From JBBTRP01 sp038065125 (GTDB lineage Bacteria > Patescibacteriota > Patescibacteriia > JACQRZ01): a stretch of DNA of 24,129 nucleotides. The notes under the pieces were generated by a model, which was given only the letters and a program-made list of their open reading frames with translations, did not search any database and was not told the DNA's origin. Of this stretch, positions 13,565 through 22,600 are shown piece by piece. Within the stretch, counting starts at the first letter, position 1. Each line of letters starts with the position of its first letter. The stretch spans positions 1 through 24,129 of the forward strand of contig JBBTRP010000037.1 in NCBI GenBank assembly GCA_038065125.1, in the 5' to 3' direction. The position numbers were made by a program, and so were the translations under genes.

Positions 13565-15976
13565 TTACGTCCTCAGCATTTCATTGAGTTCTAAAAGCGC
13601 ATCAAACTCCGCTTCAGTAAGCGCTTCCTTTCCTGCCGCGATTCGATCTTTGATTACTTGGTCAATTGGATGTCCGGCACCGAAGGACTCCTCGCCCATC
13701 TCGCGATATAATTTTGAAATGTCGTTTTCCTTCCATGCGTCGATTGCCGCGCTTTTCTTCGTGTAGGATTCTTTCTCCAGAAGCTGGATTTTAGTGTAAA
13801 CCTTCTTGATCGCCTCCAGGGGATCGGCGGAAAGTCGACGAAAATCCTTGAGCGTCATAATTCGCAGCTCTTCTGCGGTATCGACAAGTTTTAGTGACGG
13901 CCGAACATCCGTGATGGCGACTTTTGCGGGCTGGGAATTGGTCGCACGAATAATGACGGGAATTGGTTTTGCATCCGCCAACGCCGGATGCCTTGATGGC
14001 TCAGTGGCAATCACCGTTCGAGAACCCTGCGGAAGTTGCTGTGGTTTTTGATCAGCTACCACCGGTACCGGCTGAGGTTTTGAAGGTTCTGGCTTTTGTG
14101 GCTCCTGCGTTGGCGGCTCTGGTTTCACTAATTCTTGCTTCCATGGTTGCGGTCTCGGTTGTTCTTGCCTTGGCGACTCTAGCTTTGGCGGTTCCGGCTT
14201 CACATCAACTGATTTTATTTCCTCATGTACTTCCCGCTTCTTACTTTCACCTTCTTGACCACCCCCCACACCCCGACCTCTTACCTCTAACCTATCACCT
14301 ATAACCTGTCTTTCCACCAACATTGGCAATCCGTCGACCTCCTCAATCGAAAGAGTAGGTGGCTCATCCGCTTTTTCCTCCTCTTCCTCTTCTGCTTCCT
14401 GGATCTGTTCGGGCAGAGAAACGATCGGCTTTGCCTCGCTCACCTCTTCATACTCCAACTCCTCCAAGGGCGGAACGAACTCCCGATCAATCGTCGGCAC
14501 GCGCAAATCCTCTTCAACCGGCACCGCCTTCTTTTTTATCTCCTCATACCGACCCGATGCTATCAGGTCTGCAAGCTCGCTCGCCTTAAAAAGAAGCGCT
14601 TCCGCATCCTCATCCGAAAGCCCAATTCCACCCATTTTTTCCGATCCCAAAAGTTTTTCTTTCGTCTCAACAATCGTCCTGATATTTTTAATTCGTGTCA
14701 TCAAAATCTGCCGCAGCCGCGCCTCAAGCAATGAGCTTATACCCGGCAAGGTCGCTTCTTGAATAAGAGTGTCAGCAAGAGCTGAGTATTCTTCTGTAGT
14801 CGGAAACGATACCGGCCCGCTCGGTACCGCGACTGGCGACATCAACGTCCTCCAATCGATTGGGGGAGGGTTAGAGGTTAGAGGTGATAGGTTAGAGGTT
14901 TTAGGTTCGGATTCTTTATCGTTTTGTATTTTTAATTTAGCAGTATCGTCCTCCCCGACGACATGAATGCTCATCGCGGTGTAGTACGACAACACCGGCT
15001 CGAACACGAGCCGCATCATCGCATCCTTGATCTGGCTTGCTGTTTCCGGGCTGACCTTGCACTCTTTCTTGATTACAATGGGGAGGTCGGCAAGGGAGAA
15101 GTCGCGCACCGCCGCGCGCAAGATGATCGTTTCAAGATCGACTCCGAACTGTGCCTCGATCGCGGCCCTCCCTTCGCGAACACTCGCTGACGTAAGTTGT
15201 TTTTTTACCTCCTCGGGCAACTGCTCGAATTGCCGCAAGAGAAACAGAAGCGATGGCTCCTGTCGATGTTCGCCCTCATTGGCCGCAAGCAACTCGTCAG
15301 ACTCTTCAAAGTGCCCTTGCGTTCCGGCAATGACCGCATCGGCAAGATTGCGGTAGTACTCTGCCCAGTGATTGTTGAGTTCTTGATTGCCGATTCGCAC
15401 CTCGATACTGTCAATCAGATACGATCCGGCATCGGTCGGGAGTCCGGTCTTCAATAGAATCCCCGCGACGCGATCCTTGAACTGCCGGTCATAGATTTTT
15501 TCAAGTGCGCGGTCGAGGATCGCTTCGATCAGTTCGCCTTGAACGTCCTCGCCAATGTTCTCGAGCGGCGTGTCGGCAAGAAACTCACGTAAGAATGTCT
15601 GGAGCTGCCGATGAGGCGAGAGTAACCGGCGCGCTCGCTCTTGGTACAGCGATACCTGTGCTCCGGCTACAGCAAGCAGCTCATCCACGCGTCCGAGAAA
15701 GTCCTGAAAGAGCAGAAAATAATTCCCCAATAATTCGATTGAGATTTTTTTCGCCGTACTTGCGTCAAGCCCAAGTCGCGAGACAAGAAGATCGGGGAGC
15801 GCGGACGGCACAACGCGCTTGGTGAGGATGTCGTTTTCCAAGAGCATCAGCGCCTGCTGCTGTTCGTCCGAAAAGGCGAACTGGCTGCCGATAGCGATAT
15901 TGACGTCAACATACCCGCTCGCGTCAAGTCGCTCGCGGATAAGGACGGGGAGTCTTTCAATCGAATCGTAGGGCAT
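13565..15976 (-). CDS. Large helical T4SS-locus protein with Pro/Glu-rich linker, hypothetical
   Basis: This 803-residue protein has no family that I can name. It has no signal peptide and no convincing membrane segment, so it is probably cytoplasmic. About 1-355 is helical and charged. About 357-370 and 556-567 are low-complexity segments encoded by heptanucleotide repeats in opposite orientations. Between them is a helical domain and an acidic stretch (EAEEEEEEKADEPP). About 585-650 is rich in Pro, Lys, Glu and Gln, and a helical C-terminal domain follows (about 690-803). Position suggests a structural or coupling role: it begins 19 nt after the TrbL-like gene and, without the four-helix-bundle island, would be followed by prgI. 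No Shine-Dalgarno site is seen. Confidence 0.85.
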   Translation of the reverse strand: MPYDSIERLPVLIRERLDASGYVDVNIAIGSQFAFSDEQQQALMLLENDILTKRVVPSALPDLLVSRLGLDASTAKKISIELLGNYFLLFQDFLGRVDELLAVAGAQVSLYQERARRLLSPHRQLQTFLREFLADTPLENIGEDVQGELIEAILDRALEKIYDRQFKDRVAGILLKTGLPTDAGSYLIDSIEVRIGNQELNNHWAEYYRNLADAVIAGTQGHFEESDELLAANEGEHRQEPSLLFLLRQFEQLPEEVKKQLTSASVREGRAAIEAQFGVDLETIILRAAVRDFSLADLPIVIKKECKVSPETASQIKDAMMRLVFEPVLSYYTAMSIHVVGEDDTAKLKIQNDKESEPKTSNLSPLTSNPPPIDWRTLMSPVAVPSGPVSFPTTEEYSALADTLIQEATLPGISSLLEARLRQILMTRIKNIRTIVETKEKLLGSEKMGGIGLSDEDAEALLFKASELADLIASGRYEEIKKKAVPVEEDLRVPTIDREFVPPLEELEYEEVSEAKPIVSLPEQIQEAEEEEEEKADEPPTLSIEEVDGLPMLVERQVIGDRLEVRGRGVGGGQEGESKKREVHEEIKSVDVKPEPPKLESPRQEQPRPQPWKQELVKPEPPTQEPQKPEPSKPQPVPVVADQKPQQLPQGSRTVIATEPSRHPALADAKPIPVIIRATNSQPAKVAITDVRPSLKLVDTAEELRIMTLKDFRRLSADPLEAIKKVYTKIQLLEKESYTKKSAAIDAWKENDISKLYREMGEESFGAGHPIDQVIKDRIAAGKEALTEAEFDALLELNEMLRT
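14276..14310. repeat. Heptanucleotide tract in the 803-residue gene (3' copy)
   Basis: Five units of the form ACCTNNN (ACCTCTT, ACCTCTA, ACCTATC, ACCTATA, ACCTGTC). It is the inverted counterpart of the tract at 14867-14908, 556 bp away. Confidence 0.9.
14867..14908. repeat. Heptanucleotide tract in the 803-residue gene (5' copy)
   Basis: Six units around the core AGGTTA (for example GAGGTTA, GAGGTGA, TAGGTTA). It is translated as a Ser/Asn/Pro-rich linker at about residues 357-370. Confidence 0.9.
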
Positions 15977-15995
15977 GGGTAGCAGGGTTCACTCT

Positions 15996-18900
15996 TTATT
16001 CCGTCGAAGGATCATACTCCTCTGGCGGAGACGTGGGTGGCGGTGGTTGCTGCCGAGGCTGCCGTGGTTGTTGTTGTCGTGGCGGCACATTAAGCACAAC
16101 ACCACCGCGCGTTACCGCAGGATCAGCACCCTCACCGGTTACGTAACGGGCGTTGGGAGGTGGCGCGGTGGCGGCAGGAGCGGTGGCCGGAGCCGAGGCG
16201 GGAGTAGCCGAAGACTTGCCTCCATACCCGTGCTCCGTTTCGAGTTTTCCAAGGAGCTCAGTGGTAGCAGCTTCCGAGTAGACCGGAAGACCGGTATAGG
16301 TGTTATCTCCTTTTGCCATACGATTTGACGTCGCGACCTGCCCCTTCTTCCAATTATCATAGATCTCTTGCGCCGCTTTATGCTCTCCACTACCCTCTCC
16401 ATGCGTTTGCTTTGCCTGTGCGACGTTTTCCAAATGGCCCCTTGCCGTCTTCTCGAGATGTTCCGGACGGTACTCGAGCATCTTGCGCTCAAGCTCTTTG
16501 TTCACGGCAACGATCTTTCTCTGCTGTTCCGAGCTGTATGCCTCAAGAAACGCCTCCATTGACTCTTTGGACGCACCGGAGCCTTTCCAGTCCTGATCCT
16601 CGAGTTCGTCCGCCTGGAGTCGATCGTGGGATATTTGCATTTTATAAGACTCGCCCGCATTCTTGCCGACTTCTTTGATATGCTCTCGTTCGCCATCAGT
16701 TTTAAGTGTGGCGAGTTTATCTTCATGACTCATCCCTCGAAGCGTCTCGGCATCTATCCCGTAGCCTTCGCCTTGAAGAATCTCTTCTAACCTCGCTTCT
16801 CCGCGAAAGTCATAAATGTCTTTTGTCCTGCCGTCAGCGGATACGTACTGGTTTTGCCGCGACACGCCGTGCAACAGATTCCGGATCCGCACATCCCGAA
16901 TAGTCTCTGCACCGCCTTTTTCTTTGCCGTTCTTGTTCATGTCGTCAATCAGCTCGCCGGCTGAGAACTTGATCGCGTCTTTCTTCTCCGCGTCGCGGTA
17001 GAGCGCCACGCGCTGCGCGTATGCCGCCTTCCAGTCATTGTTTTCCGACACGATCTTCCAGATGTTCTTGTTCCCCGCGGACTGCTTGTCAATGATCTTG
17101 TAGAACTCGTCGCGCTTGTCTCCCTTTGAGAGGATCTGTTCACGGAAGAGGTCTTGCTGTTTTTTGGAATCCTGAAGTCCGGTCATCTCGTTGCGCTCCG
17201 AGCCGGTCAATGTCTTTTTCCCTTCCAGCTCTTTGAGTCGTGCGTTCCTCTTCTTGCCCTCTTCCGAGTCCTTATCAAAATCAGTGTCCGTATCGAATGC
17301 GAGTTCGTACGCGCCCTTTGAACGAGCAAACGCGATGCGCTGTTCGTCGGTCACGCCCTTCAGGAGAGAGGTGTTCTTCTCCAGTGCGCGCCAGGTGTTG
17401 GTTGAGAGCCCGGAGATGATCGTTGAAATCTGCTTGGCATCCTTCATGCCCTCAACCAGACGGTTGCCCAACATCTTGTGGCCGGCCATCTCATACGCGG
17501 CGGCTTGCGTGTTTCGATCGGCGCGCTCTGCGTTCTGCGCTTTATGATTGAGAGCGGAGGCCTGCTCTTCCGCAAGTTCGATTTTTTTCACTTCCTCCGG
17601 TGTGAGCTCGCGGTCGTTCTCAGCCTTCGCTTGGTCCCTAATTTTTTGCGCAGTGTCTTTCTTTTCTTGAGATTGGGCTCGAAGTCCCTCGATCTCTTCC
17701 TTTCTGGCGAGCTTGGTGTTTGAATAGTCGTCGAGTTTTTCCTTTTGCTCAAAGAGATCCCTCACCTTCTCCTGATCTCCTGCCTTTACCGCTTTCGCAA
17801 TTTCCTTATCAAGACCTGCGCGCTTTTGTGTAACGGCCGCGTCTGCGTCCGTGTTGTTCTTGGTCTCGAGCGAATGGAGCATCTCGTCGGTCACGGACTC
17901 GCTTGAAAATTTGCCGCTCTTGAGTTCTGAGAAAAATTTGTCAATCGAAAGCTGGCCGTGCTCGTCGTTGAACCGGCCCGACTGAAACGCAGCGGTGAGG
18001 TTTGCCTTCTTGATTTGGTCATCAAACTCCACCTGCATGTGTGCGCCGCCGTTCTGGTCGAGAAATTCCGCTTGGTGCGCGATGAGAGCGTTGTCGCCCT
18101 TCTCGTTGCCAAGCTCACCGCGTTTGTTAATCTCGGAAACCAGCGCGGCCCTGCGCATCCCATTTTTCTCTTTTGCCAGTTGGTTTCTGAGCTCTTGGGG
18201 GGAGAGTTTTGCAAAGTCTCCTGCTTTTGCGAAGTTATCCATCTTGCGCTTGGTGGTCTCTTCTTTGTGTGCTTCGATTCTGGTCTGCGCTTCGGCGCGG
18301 CCGGCTTTGGTGGGCGCGAGTTTTCCGATTGTGGAGTCCGCTACGCGCGCGCCGACCAAGCCCAACCGCTCACCGCGCTTTTTCCAGGTATCCATCTGCT
18401 TTCCCTCAAACGTGTTCCATGCTGTGCCAGCCATCGTGCGCCAGGGAACGAGGCCGCGCTTGCCGGAGAGGACATCGCCGATTCCTCCGACTGCCGCGCC
18501 GGCCATTTTGCCGCCGGCAACCCCGAGCTGTTGCGCGATCATGAGCGTGCCCATCAGCATGCCGATGCCGAGGATGTAGTTGAGCATGCCGGATAGAGTC
18601 CCGACCGCTGTAGTACCGACATCCGGGTCCACATTAACCGCCTCCGCCTTTCCAACGTTTGTGTCTGTATTTTTAAATTGTTCTGACTCCTTATCAATAA
18701 GCTGCGAACCCGCAATACCGGGTTGTTTTGTGATGTTTGCGGTATTATTCGTTTTTGCGACCACGGCGAGCGAGAGCCATAAAAAGAACGCCATGGCCGG
18801 GCCCACGATCGCGTAGTTGGTGAACTCGCTCCACCACTGGCCGGCATACTTCTGCGCAGCGCCTGGCATAATCGAGAGTACGAACGCGAACGGCGAGAGT

Positions 18901-19643
18901 ACGATGAGGAACCACAGCATCACGATGCGCGCGATCAGGACCATGAGCATGACAAATACCACCACGTCCGCAATCGTCACGAACACGGCTATCAGGAGGA
19001 AGGTCGCGATTGCGACACCGAATCCGTCGCCCTTTTCCTTTGTTACCGTTTCCCCAATCCCGGTAACCACATTCCAAAGATCGTAGAGTCCAAGAAGCGC
19101 AAAAAAATTCCCTCCTGCCGCGCCGGAGAACGCCCCGACAAAGGTGAGCATGACCACCTGCGCCGCATCAATCAGGATCCCGCAGATGGTCTTGGAGAAA
19201 TTAATCATGATCGCCATCGTGATGAACTGCGGCAGGAGCTTTGAGTAGTGATACTTCTCCTGCTGCAGGATGGTGCCGATCGCGATAATCAAAAGAATGA
19301 GGACAAAGAACATGTTACAAATATCGCGCACGATCTTCCAGCCCTCTACTACGGCGGTCGCACCGATAAAGTTGTTGATCCCTGCAACATAAATGAGTCC
19401 TTTTGTGAAGAGGATCAGTAGCCCTCCGGCAAAATAGATCCAAAGCGAGAGCAGGAAGCCGATAACTATGTTCACCCCGGCACCAAGGGCATTGCTGGTT
19501 GCGCTGCCAATCTGACCAAATATGTTTGGAGCGGCGGCGGGAGCGGCGGCAACGGTTGCAGCATACGCCACCGTTGCCGCAACCCCGATCAGGAGTGCGG
19601 CAAGCAATACGGCGGCGAAGAATGTGCGGTTTATATGAGGCAT
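15996..19643 (-). CDS. TrbL/VirB6-like T4SS membrane channel with long soluble C-terminal region
   Basis: The 1215-residue protein has an N-terminal signal-like segment (about 7-30, ending AYA) and then about seven membrane segments up to residue 400, including NIVIGFLLSLWIYFAGGLL, MFFVLILLIIAIGTIL, a long paired hydrophobic stretch (VAIATFLLIAVFVTIADVVV) and ending with a Gly/Ala-rich part (GGKMAGAAVGGIGDVL). That layout fits the polytopic TrbL/VirB6 channel of type IV secretion systems. The remaining 800 residues are hydrophilic, Lys/Glu-rich and helical, probably coiled coil, with a Pro/Gln tail (about 1155-1215). VirB6 proteins are usually 300-400 residues, so the extension is unusual and could reach into the cytoplasm or the outside. 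It starts 4 nt after the stop of the giant exoprotein gene. Confidence 0.8.
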   Translation of the reverse strand: MPHINRTFFAAVLLAALLIGVAATVAYAATVAAAPAAAPNIFGQIGSATSNALGAGVNIVIGFLLSLWIYFAGGLLILFTKGLIYVAGINNFIGATAVVEGWKIVRDICNMFFVLILLIIAIGTILQQEKYHYSKLLPQFITMAIMINFSKTICGILIDAAQVVMLTFVGAFSGAAGGNFFALLGLYDLWNVVTGIGETVTKEKGDGFGVAIATFLLIAVFVTIADVVVFVMLMVLIARIVMLWFLIVLSPFAFVLSIMPGAAQKYAGQWWSEFTNYAIVGPAMAFFLWLSLAVVAKTNNTANITKQPGIAGSQLIDKESEQFKNTDTNVGKAEAVNVDPDVGTTAVGTLSGMLNYILGIGMLMGTLMIAQQLGVAGGKMAGAAVGGIGDVLSGKRGLVPWRTMAGTAWNTFEGKQMDTWKKRGERLGLVGARVADSTIGKLAPTKAGRAEAQTRIEAHKEETTKRKMDNFAKAGDFAKLSPQELRNQLAKEKNGMRRAALVSEINKRGELGNEKGDNALIAHQAEFLDQNGGAHMQVEFDDQIKKANLTAAFQSGRFNDEHGQLSIDKFFSELKSGKFSSESVTDEMLHSLETKNNTDADAAVTQKRAGLDKEIAKAVKAGDQEKVRDLFEQKEKLDDYSNTKLARKEEIEGLRAQSQEKKDTAQKIRDQAKAENDRELTPEEVKKIELAEEQASALNHKAQNAERADRNTQAAAYEMAGHKMLGNRLVEGMKDAKQISTIISGLSTNTWRALEKNTSLLKGVTDEQRIAFARSKGAYELAFDTDTDFDKDSEEGKKRNARLKELEGKKTLTGSERNEMTGLQDSKKQQDLFREQILSKGDKRDEFYKIIDKQSAGNKNIWKIVSENNDWKAAYAQRVALYRDAEKKDAIKFSAGELIDDMNKNGKEKGGAETIRDVRIRNLLHGVSRQNQYVSADGRTKDIYDFRGEARLEEILQGEGYGIDAETLRGMSHEDKLATLKTDGEREHIKEVGKNAGESYKMQISHDRLQADELEDQDWKGSGASKESMEAFLEAYSSEQQRKIVAVNKELERKMLEYRPEHLEKTARGHLENVAQAKQTHGEGSGEHKAAQEIYDNWKKGQVATSNRMAKGDNTYTGLPVYSEAATTELLGKLETEHGYGGKSSATPASAPATAPAATAPPPNARYVTGEGADPAVTRGGVVLNVPPRQQQPRQPRQQPPPPTSPPEEYDPSTE

Positions 19644-19647
19644 GGTC

Positions 19648-22600
19648 CTAAAATATCAGGGTGTCGGGAGTAACGTTTGTTTTTTTACCGTCACCCGAGA
19701 GCGATACGGGATTCTGGATGAACGTACCATCTGGCTTTACGGAAATGTTCGTACAGCGCTTCACGCCGGCCTGGAAGTTGTCGATCGCGCGCACGCACAC
19801 CGTGGTGTCGGTATTCAAGAGCTTGTCCAGATCGTACAGGTGAGTGAATTTGAACGGGAAGAGTGGCCTCGTATCTGCACCTGAAGTCGGCCTAGGTCCT
19901 TGCTTGTCATCGATTCCTCTTCCATCGCCAGCAGGATCCCACGGATGGGTCTGAATCGTTGTTCCATCGCCCCAATCAACTTCAAGAAATCGGATCGGCA
20001 GCTGATTATCATCGGTCACATCAACCGTATACTCGATATCGACCTTCTGGAGCTCCGAAGAGGTCACCCGCCCGCCCGCATCCGCCGCCGCCACACTAAA
20101 CTGCGCCGTAAGGACCATGGATGGAACCGTCGGCGGCGTTGCCGCAATTTTCTGGTCATTCCATTTTGAATCAAGAATCGCTTTTTTTGTCGCATCGCTT
20201 CCGCACGCCCCATTCCCATTGCCATCAACCTGAGCAAGACACGCATACTTGGAACCATCCCACTGCCAATACTCATAGAGCCTGGCATACGCGTTTTGGG
20301 TAATTGTGTCGGGTGTGGAATTGCTATATCCACCAGCCGCTCCCGGCTGATTGCGCCAACTGGTACCGTCGGGATCATTAGTAACTCCGGATTCACTGCT
20401 TGCCGGCGAACGCTGACGAATATATGAACTCGAATTCTTTCGGGATGTGTTCACATTCTCCCACTCTCGATACTCTTGGCCTATGGTCAACCGCGCAGTC
20501 GCGCCGGTTCCGGCGGGCACGGACCCAATCGTGTCGGTGAGCGGAGTCGCTCGTAGTTTTGCGTCCCACCGCACCTGCCGCCCCCCATCTCCGATCAATC
20601 GAACGAAGTCGGTACAGAATGTCCCTCGCTTCTTCTGCCATTTCGTAAATGTGCGATTGTAGGCAAGATGAAGGGTGACCTCAACAAAGGCGATCTCTGC
20701 ATTTGCACTCCCATCAGGGTCACACATACGAAGATGCCATCCTTGAAGGGCTTTCCCATTTTGTTCTTGATTATCTTCCCAGCGCGGCTTAATCGCAAAG
20801 AAGTTCCTGTTGTGATCACACACATATCTCCCTTCGACTGGATAGCCGTCTGTCCCTCCAATATTATTGATTTTATCAAAAGCATTCAACCTCGTGACGG
20901 CCGGTTGCAAATACTCTTTTCCTAGAAGATCTGTCCAGCTTTTACGAATCGTTTGCTTCTCATTTTCCCGAGCATCCGCGTCACGCTGTAGGTAGATAAA
21001 ATGATGGGTGCTTGCACTACTTTTTACGTATATCTGCTTGTTTGCGTCTCCGGTGGTTCCTACTTCGTTTCCACTTCCGTCTAGAGAGTTCGCGCAGATT
21101 GTATTATCGCACGTCTGCTTGTAATCACCATTTAACCCGTTACCGTTATCTCTTGTCGCATACGTGAGCCGATATTCGATCGACTCTATATCGTCAAATA
21201 AAATTCCTGTTTCGTCTGAGTTCAGAGGCACATCTTCCCATTTATCAAGATCACTTTTCCCGCGATCATCATTTGCCTGAGTGTCAACGGTTACGATGAG
21301 ATTACCGGGGTTAATCCTCTGCAAATCCCACATACATGTTCTGCCGTCAGTGGTACACTTCGGTCCCCATGCCGCAGTGCTAAATGCTACTGGAACAACA
21401 CCACTGCGAACCGGTCTAACTTCTTTTATGTTTTCGCTGCACGCTGTTGTGGGAGCGACATCCACGCCGGTTGCAGACGTAATATTGACATCGGGGCTTG
21501 AAGCATCACCAATCGCAGCCCCAGACGCATATTCTGAACGATTCTGGCATGCAATTTGCTCATCAGGGTCTTGAAAGCTACCGACAAGTACACATTGATA
21601 CAAAGCGGCGGTCGATGGATCTCCAAATGGATTCCCAGTACCTGCCGGGTCCCCTGCTAGAGATGGCTGGTTGGCGATGCGGTCGATGGGGTGCCAGTTT
21701 AGGCAGAAGCTCCGGTAGCCGCCGGTGCCGGGATTGGTCAGTGCAAGCGTGCGGTAGTCGGCAAGGGTACCCGGGAAGTACTTGGGGTTGGGCTCCAGGC
21801 AGTAACCGTAGATGCCCCGGTACTCTGCCGGAGTGAGTCCTTCCTTTGAGTAGTAGCAGGCGTTCACAAAACTAATTGAGTTTTGATTTTTGAGCTGTGC
21901 GTACGACTGCCGTTTGTCCGGCGAGTCTGCCCGCGGGTACACGCGGCAGGAGTTTAGAACCTTGTCGTTTGCTGTCGACGAAAAGTTTAGCGTTCCCTCG
22001 TAACCGAAATAGGTGGTATACCCGCCGCCCGAAATTGTTGCGACCCCGCCCTGATTCCAGTTGAACGTGCCGTTATGCCCGCCTTCAATAGGAATCGATG
22101 CCGTAGACGTTGGCGATTTGAAAACAAAATTCGGCCGCGAGAGTCCCGAGAGCGAGAGGAAGGAGAGATCCATGCCGGTCGATGTGCTGTTTGTCGCATA
22201 GAATTTTTGAGGCGCGTCAAATGTGCCTTTCAGCTGTCCTGCTCCGTCGCCGGCAACAGGGAGCTTCTTGGCGCACGCCGAGTCTTGGCTCGTCTCGCAT
22301 GGCCTACGTTTGTAGCACACCACATTTTGATTGGCACCACCTCCGGAGAAATAATCGGTGCACGCGAGAGAGGTCTTGCACTCTCGATCGTAGCGGGCTT
22401 TGAGCACAATGTTACTATCCTTCGCGGCAGTGCCTGCATCTGCCTCGCTCACGGACTGGGCTTTTCTGTCTTCTCTCCAATATTTTGCGTAGTAGTTACT
22501 TGATACAAACTTATCGGTCGTCGCGTTCCCGATTGCCGAGTCGTGGAACAGCAGGCAACCCTTCTCCACGTCCACTTTTCCTTCGCAGCCGCGAGTGCTC

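Noticed and set aside
3800..14908. CRISPR array made of the short repeats
   Set aside because: Units are 7 nt, directly adjacent, without spacers, and no cas gene is present.
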